This document shows, in pieces, positions 34,552-41,736 of a stretch of 64,000 bases of DNA. How positions within the stretch are numbered: the stretch's first letter is position 1; each line of letters starts with the position of its first letter. A program made the position numbers and the translations under genes. Under the pieces are notes generated by a model, which did no database searches, was not told the origin of the DNA, and was given only the letters and a program-made list of their open reading frames with translations. This DNA is from CAVHXA01 sp963639765 (lineage in GTDB: Bacteria; Bacillota; Clostridia; Oscillospirales; Oscillospiraceae), in contig CAVHXA010000005.1 in assembly GCA_963639765.1 (NCBI GenBank), forward strand, positions 1-64,000. Direction: 5' to 3'.

Positions 34552-35340
34552 ATGAAAAAGAAGCTTATCTGCGTTCTCTGCCTGGCTCTCGTGCTGGGTC
34601 TGTTCACTGCCTGCGGCAAAACCGGCACATCGCTCGCCGACATAAAAAAAGCCGGAAAGCTTACCATTGCCACAAGTCCCGATTTTCCCCCATTCGAAGA
34701 GCTCCAGTCCGACGGCAGCGTTGTCGGCATCGAAATCGACGTTCTCGAGCTGATCTGTCAGCAGCTTGGCGTGGAGCTTGCCATTGAGCAGATGGACTTC
34801 GATTCTGTCCTTCCCGGTATACAGGCCGGAAAGTTCGACGTTGGCGTGTCTGGAATTTCCGTCACCGAGCAGCGTCAGAAAAACGTCCTCTTCACAAATC
34901 CCTACTGTCTGGCGGCTCAGGCCATTGTCGTAAAGCAGGGCAGTGCGATTACCTGCAAGGCGGATCTTTCCGGCAAGAGCGTCAGCGTGCAGACCGGCAC
35001 CACGGCAGAGAGCTTCTGCATGGAAAACGGCTTTACGGTAAACTCCTACGCAGCCAACGCCGATGCGCAGAGCGCCCTTACCTCCGACAAGGTAGACGCC
35101 TGGGTTATCGATGACCTCACGGCAGCCGAAATGGTCGCCGCATACAATGCGCAGAACAGCGACCAGCTTGTGATTCTGGACGAAGCCATGACCACAGAGC
35201 CCTATGCCTTTGCGCTGGCCTTTGGCAGCGAAGATCTTGTTGCCGAGATCAACACAATCCTCGATGGTCTGGTAGCAGACGGCACCATTCAGTCAATCTT
35301 TGAAAAATATGGCGCTCCGTATACCTCTCCTGCAGAATAA
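34552..35340 (+). CDS. Amino-acid ABC transporter substrate-binding lipoprotein
   Basis: 262 residues with a lipobox FTAC (Cys21). The SBP family 3 core follows: KAGKLTIATSPDFPPFE, GIEIDVLELICQQLGVELA, FDVGVSGISVTEQRQKNVLFTNPY and a terminal GTIQSIFEKYG. This family binds polar amino acids such as glutamine, arginine or cystine outside the membrane. The ATG follows AAGGAG. The permease gene begins 5 bases after its stop. Proximity to ornithine carbamoyltransferase points to a basic amino acid, but the binding-site residues cannot be read reliably by eye. Confidence 0.93.
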   Translation: MKKKLICVLCLALVLGLFTACGKTGTSLADIKKAGKLTIATSPDFPPFEELQSDGSVVGIEIDVLELICQQLGVELAIEQMDFDSVLPGIQAGKFDVGVSGISVTEQRQKNVLFTNPYCLAAQAIVVKQGSAITCKADLSGKSVSVQTGTTAESFCMENGFTVNSYAANADAQSALTSDKVDAWVIDDLTAAEMVAAYNAQNSDQLVILDEAMTTEPYAFALAFGSEDLVAEINTILDGLVADGTIQSIFEKYGAPYTSPAE

Positions 35341-35345
35341 ACGCC

Positions 35346-36032
35346 ATGACGCAGTGGATTGAAAAGCTCACCGAAACCTTTGTCAGCACCGGCTACTATA
35401 CGCTGATGCTCGAGGGGTTTCGCAACACGATCATCATTACGCTAGGTGCTCTGGTGATTGGTGTGCTGATCGGCGCACTCATCGCCGTGGTCAAATACTT
35501 TGCAGACGATGTTCCCGCGCTCCGGCCGCTTGCGGCTCTGTTCAGCTTCTATGTTACCGCCATACGCGGGATCCCGGTGGTTGTGCTTCTTCTGATTTTC
35601 TACTTTATCGTCCTGTCCTCCGCCGAGGGTGTGCTGGTTGCAATCATAACCTTTGGCATCAACTCCGGAGCGTATATGGCCGAGCTGATTCGCAGCGGTC
35701 TCAACGCAGTTGATCCCGGCCAGATGGAGGCGGGTCGAAGCCTTGGCTTTTCCAAGCTTCAGGCCACGGCTCTGGTGGTTCTGCCGCAGGCTCTGAAGAA
35801 CATCCTGCCCGCCATCGGAAACGAGTTCATCGCACTTCTCAAAGAAACCGCCGTAGCCGGCTATGTGGCGGTTGTGGATCTGACCCGCGCCGGGAATCTG
35901 GTCCGCAACAACACCTATGATGTCGTGAATCCGCTGATGCTGGTTGCACTGACATATTTCGCACTGGTTGTCCTGCTTTCGTGGGCCATCGGGAGGCTGG
36001 AAAAACATCTGGCCAGGTCCGATCGCTCCTGA
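35346..36032 (+). CDS. Amino-acid ABC transporter permease (HisM/GlnP type)
   Basis: 228 residues, about five membrane helices. The family's EAA loop reads EAGRSLGFSKLQATALVVLPQALKN in part, here spanning about residues 130-155, and the early GFRNTIIITLGAL and RGIPVVVLL segments are typical. It is the channel subunit for the preceding binding lipoprotein. No ATP-binding subunit is adjacent; the next gene is ornithine carbamoyltransferase, so an unlinked GlnQ-type ATPase must serve it. A hairpin (36062-36110) separates it from the next gene. Confidence 0.92.
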   Translation: MTQWIEKLTETFVSTGYYTLMLEGFRNTIIITLGALVIGVLIGALIAVVKYFADDVPALRPLAALFSFYVTAIRGIPVVVLLLIFYFIVLSSAEGVLVAIITFGINSGAYMAELIRSGLNAVDPGQMEAGRSLGFSKLQATALVVLPQALKNILPAIGNEFIALLKETAVAGYVAVVDLTRAGNLVRNNTYDVVNPLMLVALTYFALVVLLSWAIGRLEKHLARSDRS

Positions 36033-36061
36033 GCTGCATCTTCTGAAATCCCATCTTTCAG

Positions 36062-36110
36062 GGCGGCACCGCACAAATGGACCTTTCTGCCGGTTTTGTG
36101 CGGCGCTGCC
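36062..36110. repeat. Palindromic hairpin, GGCRGCACCGC-type
   Basis: 36062-36077 pairs with 36095-36110 over 16 positions with one G-T pair and one mismatch. No T tract follows, so it is not a simple terminator. Arms resemble those of hairpins at 13805, 43687 and 50115. Confidence 0.6.
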
Positions 36111-36136
36111 TGGACAATAAAAACGGAGGAAGTGCC

Positions 36137-37123
36137 ATGTCAACGCTCAAAGGAAGGAGCTTTCTCAAGCTTCTCGACTTTACTCCCGACGAAATCCTCG
36201 AGCTTCTGAATCTGGCTGCCGACCTGAAAAAACAGAAACATGCGGGAGCTGTGCATCAGATCCATTCCGGAAAAAATATTGCCCTGATCTTTGAAAAGAC
36301 CAGTACGCGCACGCGCTGCAGCTTTGAGGTGGCCGCGGCCGATCTTGGGATACATCCGGTCTATCTCGACCCAAAATCCTCACAGATCGGAAAAAAAGAA
36401 AGCATTGCCGATACAGCGCGGGTTCTGGGCCGTATGTTCGACGGAATCGAATATCGCGGCTATGGTCAGGAACGTGTCGAGCAGCTTGCCGAATATGCCG
36501 GCGTGCCGGTGTGGAACGGTCTGACAAACGAATTTCATCCGACACAGATTCTTGCAGATATGCTGACAATCCGCGAGCACTTCGGAAAACTCCGCGGCAT
36601 CAAGCTTGTATATCTCGGCGACGCCCGCTACAATATGGGCAACTCGCTGATGGTCGGCTGCGCCAAGCTCGGACTGCACTTTGTCGCCTGTGCGCCCGAG
36701 GGCTATTTCCCGGATGCCGCGCTGATCAATACCTGCCGTGCAATCGCCGAACAGACGGGTGCCGTTCTCGAATTTTGCACAGACCCGCACGAGGCGATTC
36801 AGAACGCCGATGTGCTCTATACCGATGTCTGGGTTTCGATGGGCGAACCCGAAGAGGTCTGGGCACAGCGCATCGAAAAGATGCTGCCATACCGGATCAA
36901 CAGCGAACTGATGGATGCTGCAGGCCCGCAATGCCGTTTCATGCATTGTCTGCCCGCCTTTCACAACCTCGAAACCGAAACCGGACGCGAGATCTGCCAG
37001 AAATTCGGCCTGACCTGTATGGAGGTTACAGACGAGGTCTTTGAAGGGCCCCGATCCATTGTTTTCGATGAGGCGGAAAACCGTCTGCATACCATCAAGG
37101 CCGTTATGGCGGCAACATTATAA
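36137..37123 (+). CDS. argF: Ornithine carbamoyltransferase
   Basis: 328 residues. It joins carbamoyl phosphate and ornithine to citrulline in arginine synthesis, or runs in reverse in the deiminase pathway. Diagnostic motifs are [12 protein letters not shown] (carbamoyl-phosphate loop), FHPTQILAD, and MHCLPAFH near the C-terminus with the catalytic Cys. The ATG at 36137 follows GGAGGAAG; an in-frame upstream start lacks a ribosome site. No other arginine genes are adjacent, so anabolic (argF) versus catabolic (arcB) use is undecided. It follows an amino-acid importer that may share its regulation. Confidence 0.96.
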   Translation: MSTLKGRSFLKLLDFTPDEILELLNLAADLKKQKHAGAVHQIHSGKNIALIFEKTSTRTRCSFEVAAADLGIHPVYLDPKSSQIGKKESIADTARVLGRMFDGIEYRGYGQERVEQLAEYAGVPVWNGLTNEFHPTQILADMLTIREHFGKLRGIKLVYLGDARYNMGNSLMVGCAKLGLHFVACAPEGYFPDAALINTCRAIAEQTGAVLEFCTDPHEAIQNADVLYTDVWVSMGEPEEVWAQRIEKMLPYRINSELMDAAGPQCRFMHCLPAFHNLETETGREICQKFGLTCMEVTDEVFEGPRSIVFDEAENRLHTIKAVMAATL

Positions 37124-37165
37124 GACCAAAAGCCTGCAAATTCTGCGAAAACAGAAACAGAATGC

Positions 37166-37215
37166 ATATACGGCACGGTGCGGCATTCCAACAGCCATTG
37201 CACCGTGCCGTATAT
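37166..37215. repeat. Perfect 16-bp palindrome in an 18-base loop
   Basis: ATATACGGCACGGTGC (37166-37181) pairs perfectly with 37200-37215. The loop itself contains GGC/GCC. No T tract follows on either side. It lies 43 bases after the ornithine carbamoyltransferase stop and 70 bases before the transporter start. Confidence 0.8.
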
Positions 37216-37285
37216 CGGCAGGTTTACCCGGAATTATTTCGGGACAATCAAATAACGTATCTGGTAACATACCTGGAGGCTTGGT

Positions 37286-37822
37286 TTGATTTATCTTGAT
37301 TTGTTCCTGACCTTTGCAAAAATCGGGGTTACGACCTTTGGAGGCGGATATGCCATGCTGCCGATTCTGCAGAGAGAAGTGGTTGAAAACAAAAGCTGGG
37401 CAACAGAGGCCGAGCTGGCGGATTATTTTGCGATAGCCCAGTGTACCCCGGGCGTCATTGCGGTCAACACCGCAACCTTTGTCGGCTACAGCCAGGCCGG
37501 CGTTTTGGGTGGAATCATTGCCACGCTGGGGGTTGTGTTTCCCTCACTTATCATCATCACGCTTCTGGCCGGGCTGATTCACAGCTTCGCAGATGTTCCG
37601 GTGGTGCAGCATGCTTTTTCGGGCATACGGGTTTGTGTCTGCGTGCTCATTTTCAATGCTGTACGCAAGCTGTGGGTCGGGTCCGTGGTTGACAAACGCA
37701 CGCTGGTTATTTTTGCGCTGGTGTTTCTTGCGGCAACGTGTTCGTCTCTTTCTCCCGTGCTGTTTGTTGTTGCCAGCGCGATAGCGGGAATCATTCTGAA
37801 AAGTCTGGAGATGAAAAAATGA
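37286..37822 (+). CDS. Chromate-transporter family protein, half 1
   Basis: 178 residues. The N-terminal signature YLDLFLTFAKIGVTTFGGGYAM, followed by AIAQCTPGVIAVNTATFVGYSQAG, is that of short-chain CHR-family transporters; about five to six hydrophobic segments follow. TTG start at 37286 with GGAGG 7 bases upstream; no ATG occurs nearby in frame. Short CHR proteins act in pairs, and the second half overlaps its stop codon. Members move chromate or sulfate-like oxyanions; the real substrate in an anaerobe is uncertain. Confidence 0.9.
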   Translation: MIYLDLFLTFAKIGVTTFGGGYAMLPILQREVVENKSWATEAELADYFAIAQCTPGVIAVNTATFVGYSQAGVLGGIIATLGVVFPSLIIITLLAGLIHSFADVPVVQHAFSGIRVCVCVLIFNAVRKLWVGSVVDKRTLVIFALVFLAATCSSLSPVLFVVASAIAGIILKSLEMKK

Positions 37823-38394
37823 TCCTGCTCAGGCTTTTTTATGAATTCTTCAAAACCGGCCTTTTCGCGATCGGCGGAGGCATGGCCACACTTCCGTTTC
37901 TTTCAAAAATGGCTGACAAAACCGGCTGGTTTACGCAGGCACAGCTCAGCAACATGATAGCCATCGCCGAATCCACACCGGGTCCGATCGGTGTAAATAC
38001 CGCAACATATGTCGGCTATACCACCGCAGGCATTCCGGGCGCAATTGTTGCGACCATCGGACTGATTGCCCCCTCCATTCTTGTCATTCTGATTGTTGCG
38101 CGCTTTCTGAAGTCATTCAAAGACAACAGATGGGTTTCGTCGGCGTTCTATGGGCTTCGCCCGACCTCCATGGCGCTGATTGCCTCCGCAGGCCTGCTCA
38201 TGATCCCGGCTGCTTTTTTAACGGCAGGGGAGTGGGTGCCGCTTCGCGACCTTTTCAGCAATATTCGTTGGGGTGCCGTTTTGCTGGGAATTGTGATCTT
38301 TCTTGCGTCAAGTGTGTGTCCCCGGACAAAGCGATGGCATCCGCTGGTCTGGATTCTTCTCAGCGCAGCCGTTGGTATTGTTTTTCGGTTTTAA
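37819..38394 (+). CDS. Chromate-transporter family protein, half 2
   Basis: 191 residues beginning MILLRLFYEFFKTGLFAIGG with IAIAESTPGPIGVNTATYVGYTTAG, the partner half of a short-chain CHR pair. Six or so hydrophobic segments. The ATG at 37819 overlaps the upstream TGA (ATGA), indicating coupled synthesis and a heterodimer. A longer in-frame extension upstream is only a shadow of the first half. The pair ends at a strong terminator at 38483. Confidence 0.92.
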   Translation: MILLRLFYEFFKTGLFAIGGGMATLPFLSKMADKTGWFTQAQLSNMIAIAESTPGPIGVNTATYVGYTTAGIPGAIVATIGLIAPSILVILIVARFLKSFKDNRWVSSAFYGLRPTSMALIASAGLLMIPAAFLTAGEWVPLRDLFSNIRWGAVLLGIVIFLASSVCPRTKRWHPLVWILLSAAVGIVFRF

Positions 38395-38482
38395 CCCGCA
38401 CAAATCGTCAGGAACAGAAACGTGATTTTCACCGCAAAAGTGAACCTTCGTATTTGCATGATCGATATCGATATAATGAACA

Positions 38483-38516
38483 ATCGGCACAGCGCTGCGT
38501 CTGTGCCGATCTTTTT
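38483..38516 (+). terminator. Terminator after the chromate-type transporter pair
   Basis: ATCGGCACAG/CTGTGCCGAT perfect 10-bp stem with an 8-base loop and five T. Located between convergent genes. Confidence 0.88.
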
Positions 38517-38543
38517 GCTTTTTATAGAAAACCGGAGGCCGAT

Positions 38544-40505
38544 TCAGGCTGTGGCCGCGGGTGCACGACGTTCGGCTGCAGGTCGGCGGTACCATTCGCG
38601 CAGATCCTCGGCAGACATGGGCCGGGCGTAATAAAAGCCCTGGATGCGGTCTACGTCGCAGCTGAGTACAAGCTGCGCCATCTGCTCGGTCTCAACGCCC
38701 TCGGCAACCACACCCTGACCAAGCTTGCGAAACATGGGAACGACATAGTTTTTCATCAGCTTGAGGTGGCGGCTGTTTTCACCCAGAAGCAAAATCAGAC
38801 TGCGGTCAAGCTTGATGGTGTCGAGCGGCATGGCCAGCACCCGTGAGAGATTGGAATAGCCGACGCCAAAATCGTCCAGCATAAAGCGGTATCCGGCTTC
38901 GACAAGGTCGTGCATGGCCTGCGTAGCTGCATTGCCGTTGTCGACAACGTCGCGCTCGGTTATTTCGAGACGGATCTGGTCTGTGGTCACGCCGTATTTC
39001 TGCATGATGGAAAGAAAACGGGTTTTGAGTCCGTCTTCGACAATTTCGCGAATGGGAAGATTGATCGAAACGACCTTGAGCTCCGGAATATCGGACCTGC
39101 TGAGAAGCTGGCAGGTCTGCTCGAGAACCAGGGCAGTGAGCTCGTCGATCAGACCGGTTTCTTCGGCAACAGGAATGAATTCGGTTGGTGAAATGGCTGT
39201 GCCGTCTTCGTCGGTCATGCGCAGCAGCGCCTCGGCAGACTCAAACGAACCGGTGCTGTGATAATACACGGGCTGGAAAAAGACCTTAAAGCGATTGCTG
39301 TGCATGGCCGCGTTCATCGCGTGCAGGATGTGCTCGCGCCGCTGCCTGCGGCTGACCAGACTTTCGTCAAAGGGCATAAGCTCCAGACCGTCGTTCAGAG
39401 CCAGGTGCGCGGCATCATCGAGATATCCGCTCACGTCGTCCAGCGTCCAGCTCTGGCCGGTGTAGACCAGCTCAATGAGAAAGAAGGAAATTGTAATGTC
39501 GTATTCGCCGAGTGTCCACCGCCTGTGCATGAGGTCTGCCATATTCTGCAGCCGTTCCTCACGAACGGATTTGTCTGCATCACTCAGCAGAACGGCGAAT
39601 TCTTCGCTGCCGCAGCGAAACACATGACCCGTTTTTGCAAACTGCTGCAGCGCGTCGGATACCTGAAAGAGGATGGCGTCTCCGCCGCTCTGTCCATAGA
39701 TGCGGTTGATGCGCTGCAGGCACTGCATTTTGATTACTATGAGGTGGTAGCACTGCCGCCCGGCCGTAAGGTGCTCCAGCTCCGCCATCAGACAGCGATG
39801 GTTGCCAAGCCCCGTGAGGTAGTCCTGGTCGATGCGTCCGCCCCGGCTGCTGATAAAGATGATCATGTTGACCAGAGCGCACAGCGCTCCGTTGAGCAGC
39901 TGGTCGGGATAGGCCGTCTGGTAGAGAATCATCATCAGCGAAATGGGCGCGGCGACAAACAGGATCTTTTCGGTGGCAGAGCCCACACTTGCACGGTGTT
40001 TGTAGTAAAAGGCCAGAAGCATCCCGACCTCTGCCACCGGCAGCACAAATCCAACGGCGTTGAGCGGACCGCGGCAGTATTCGCCGTTGCGGTCAAAGCT
40101 GAAGATTATACCGCTGGGGATGTTGTAGAGAAGCAGCGCGAAGAAGATCAGAAAGGTGATGGTCAGAACCAGCCTGGCCCTGTGCAGACAGCGAAGATCG
40201 TATACGAATTCGAGAATCCGGAAGACCATGTAGTAGACCATCACGGTGATCATCAGCCAGCAGGCAATAAAATACAGCGTGTTGAACAGCATGGCCGAGG
40301 TGGTGGAATAGCTGTGAATGTTTTCGATGATGTTTACGGAGATGATATTGAGAAGAATGGAAAGTGCCGACAGACCCAGACAGGCCCAATAGAGATTGCG
40401 GCGTTTTTTGAGTCCGCGCATGGGAGTGGCGTCACAGTAAAACAGGGCGATTACGGCCAGAAGAATCAGCGAAAAATATTCGCTGACCAGGGACCAGTCG
40501 TTCAT
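38544..40505 (-). CDS. Membrane-bound degenerate-GGDEF/EAL cyclic-di-GMP phosphodiesterase
   Basis: 653 residues. Seven or so hydrophobic segments occupy about 10-220. A GGDEF-like domain follows, but its active loop reads RCGSEEF (297-303) instead of GGDEF, so cyclase activity is unlikely. The C-terminal EAL domain is intact, with EALLR (425-429), LEITERD, DDFGVGYSN and EGVETEQ, all needed for cyclic-di-GMP hydrolysis. It is therefore predicted to lower cyclic-di-GMP in response to a membrane signal. The 260-base leader contains a possible 24-codon peptide and a hairpin. It stands at one edge of a signalling cluster. Confidence 0.93.
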   Translation of the reverse strand: MNDWSLVSEYFSLILLAVIALFYCDATPMRGLKKRRNLYWACLGLSALSILLNIISVNIIENIHSYSTTSAMLFNTLYFIACWLMITVMVYYMVFRILEFVYDLRCLHRARLVLTITFLIFFALLLYNIPSGIIFSFDRNGEYCRGPLNAVGFVLPVAEVGMLLAFYYKHRASVGSATEKILFVAAPISLMMILYQTAYPDQLLNGALCALVNMIIFISSRGGRIDQDYLTGLGNHRCLMAELEHLTAGRQCYHLIVIKMQCLQRINRIYGQSGGDAILFQVSDALQQFAKTGHVFRCGSEEFAVLLSDADKSVREERLQNMADLMHRRWTLGEYDITISFFLIELVYTGQSWTLDDVSGYLDDAAHLALNDGLELMPFDESLVSRRQRREHILHAMNAAMHSNRFKVFFQPVYYHSTGSFESAEALLRMTDEDGTAISPTEFIPVAEETGLIDELTALVLEQTCQLLSRSDIPELKVVSINLPIREIVEDGLKTRFLSIMQKYGVTTDQIRLEITERDVVDNGNAATQAMHDLVEAGYRFMLDDFGVGYSNLSRVLAMPLDTIKLDRSLILLLGENSRHLKLMKNYVVPMFRKLGQGVVAEGVETEQMAQLVLSCDVDRIQGFYYARPMSAEDLREWYRRPAAERRAPAATA

Positions 40506-40566
40506 GGAGCTGTCTCACCTCGCATTACATCAGAATTTGCAGACCGGTATTTGTCCGTAAAAACAT

Positions 40567-40595
40567 AAAAAACACACCTGCCTGCACAGGGCAGA
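40567..40595 (-). terminator. Leader hairpin with T tract (possible attenuator) before the EAL gene
   Basis: Leftward CTGCC-N7-GGCAG, then GTGTG and six T. The stem is short and set back from the T run, so termination may be partial. It lies between the putative leader peptide and the EAL start. Confidence 0.4.
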
Positions 40596-40611
40596 CCGAT
40601 ATGTCTTTGTT

Positions 40612-40686
40612 TTATATGGTGGAGTGAAGGGAACAAGGTCGGTATGCGCAGTGCCACAGAGCAGCCGGTGAAAAGCAGTACGACAT
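40612..40686 (-). CDS. Possible 24-residue leader peptide upstream of the EAL gene
   Basis: ATG at 40686 is preceded by an excellent ribosome site (AAAGGAGGG, 6 bases away), and the frame ends with TAA at 40612. The peptide MSYCFSPAALWHCAYRPCSL plus four residues is rich in Cys (three) and aromatic residues. It lies in the transcript made from the promoter at 40772-40800, before a T-tailed hairpin, an arrangement typical of attenuation leaders. Nothing known matches it, and translation is unproven. Confidence 0.4.
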   Translation of the reverse strand: MSYCFSPAALWHCAYRPCSLHSTI

Positions 40687-40771
40687 ACGACACCCTCCTT
40701 TGCATTCCGGCCGGACGCCGACGGCAGCCGACCCGAAAATACACAAAATCCACACGAAAAAGAACACTGTA

Positions 40772-40800
40772 ATTGTATCCAACAGGCAGAACAATTGCAA
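40772..40800 (-). promoter_or_regulatory. sigma-A promoter of the EAL gene
   Basis: Leftward TTGCAA (40795-40800), 17-base spacer, TACAAT (40772-40777). It implies a leader of about 260 bases before the EAL ATG at 40505. Confidence 0.65.
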
Positions 40801-40959
40801 GAAAAAACGGAAATCTCGCGTAATTTTGTCTTATTCTTGAATAACATATCGCTGTAATGCATATTTTGCGGCAAATTATACAAAACAAACGAGCCGGTTT
40901 TGGCCGATTTTTCAAAAATGAGAAGCCGCACAGACATGTATCGGGAAAAGGCTAAAAAT

Positions 40960-41319
40960 TCAGCTGATACCGAGCCCCTTCAGAGCGGCAAGAACGGCAG
41001 CGTATTCGGCCTCAAGCGCGGGAAGAGATGCTCTGGCATCATCGAGCCTGTCGTCACGCAGAAGCTCTGTGGTGTCTGAGGCCCTTTGGCGAAGGTTTTC
41101 GAGACCCAGATTGGCGCAAAGTCCCTTCAGGGTGTGGGCCGCACGAAAGGCCGTTTTTGTGTCGCCGGACGAGAGGGCTTCGCGCAGCTCGGCAAGGCTG
41201 CCGTCTGCCGGGAATTTGCCCAGAAAGCGCTGTACCAGCGCAGCGCTGCCGCCAAGACGGGCGATAATCTCGCTGGCCCTGCCGCCGACTGCAGTGTAGA
41301 ATTGGTCGAGATTCTGCAT
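40960..41319 (-). CDS. Free HPt (histidine phosphotransfer) protein
   Basis: 119 residues, soluble, essentially a single four-helix HPt domain. The phosphorylatable His62 lies in AAHTLKGLCANLG, the canonical H-x-L-K-G motif. HPt proteins carry phosphate between receiver domains of hybrid kinases and terminal response regulators. ATG preceded by GGAGGAA. The hybrid kinases at 43767 and 48056 and the HD-GYP regulator at 46528 are natural partners; the soluble hybrid kinase at 1424 is another. It is divergent from the solute-binding gene. Confidence 0.92.
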   Translation of the reverse strand: MQNLDQFYTAVGGRASEIIARLGGSAALVQRFLGKFPADGSLAELREALSSGDTKTAFRAAHTLKGLCANLGLENLRQRASDTTELLRDDRLDDARASLPALEAEYAAVLAALKGLGIS

Positions 41320-41448
41320 AGTATTCCTCCAGTTGACCGGCCTGTGCCGAAATCCAGGTATCCTTACGTTTTATTATCGCACCGCCGGTGTATTCCTGTC
41401 AAGATGCATAAATAAAAAAGAATTCTCCGCCGGTTTGAAGAATTGCCC

Positions 41449-41478
41449 TTGCTATTGCAAGCCACCATGTGTTAAAAT
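41449..41478 (+). promoter_or_regulatory. Promoter of the solute-binding protein/kinase unit
   Basis: TTGCTA (41449-41454), 18-base spacer, TAAAAT (41473-41478). The leader to the ATG at 41737 is about 250 bases. Confidence 0.55.
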
Positions 41479-41524
41479 AACCTCGTTGTGGTGTGCAAAC
41501 AACAAAAAACGCCGCAGGGGCGAA

Positions 41525-41562
41525 GAATCCGAAACATTTCCGGATTCATGCTCCGGTTTTTT
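41525..41562 (+). terminator. Mutually exclusive hairpins (attenuator-like) in the solute-binding leader
   Basis: GAATCCG (41525-41531) can pair with CGGATTC (41541-41547). The alternative CCGGA (41540-41544) pairs with TCCGG (41552-41556), followed by six T. The two structures share bases and exclude each other, as in a riboswitch or attenuator platform. Confidence 0.6.
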
Positions 41563-41736
41563 ATGGGCAAATCCGCACAAAACGAAAAAGGTCCGACAGG
41601 ATCCTTTCCGTCGACAGGAGACAGGCGCTGCAGGAAACTTCTACCCACACGCAGCCCCGGCGAAAATCCTCCAGAGACCGTGTCGGATCCGTGCGGCCCT
41701 GTCCATGATATTTGCGGCAAAAAGGAGAAGAAACAT

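Noticed and set aside
40506..40765. Cyclic-di-GMP riboswitch in the EAL gene leader
   Set aside because: The conserved GEMM-type blocks (GCAAACC-like and GACGCAAAGC-like segments) are not present on the leader strand.
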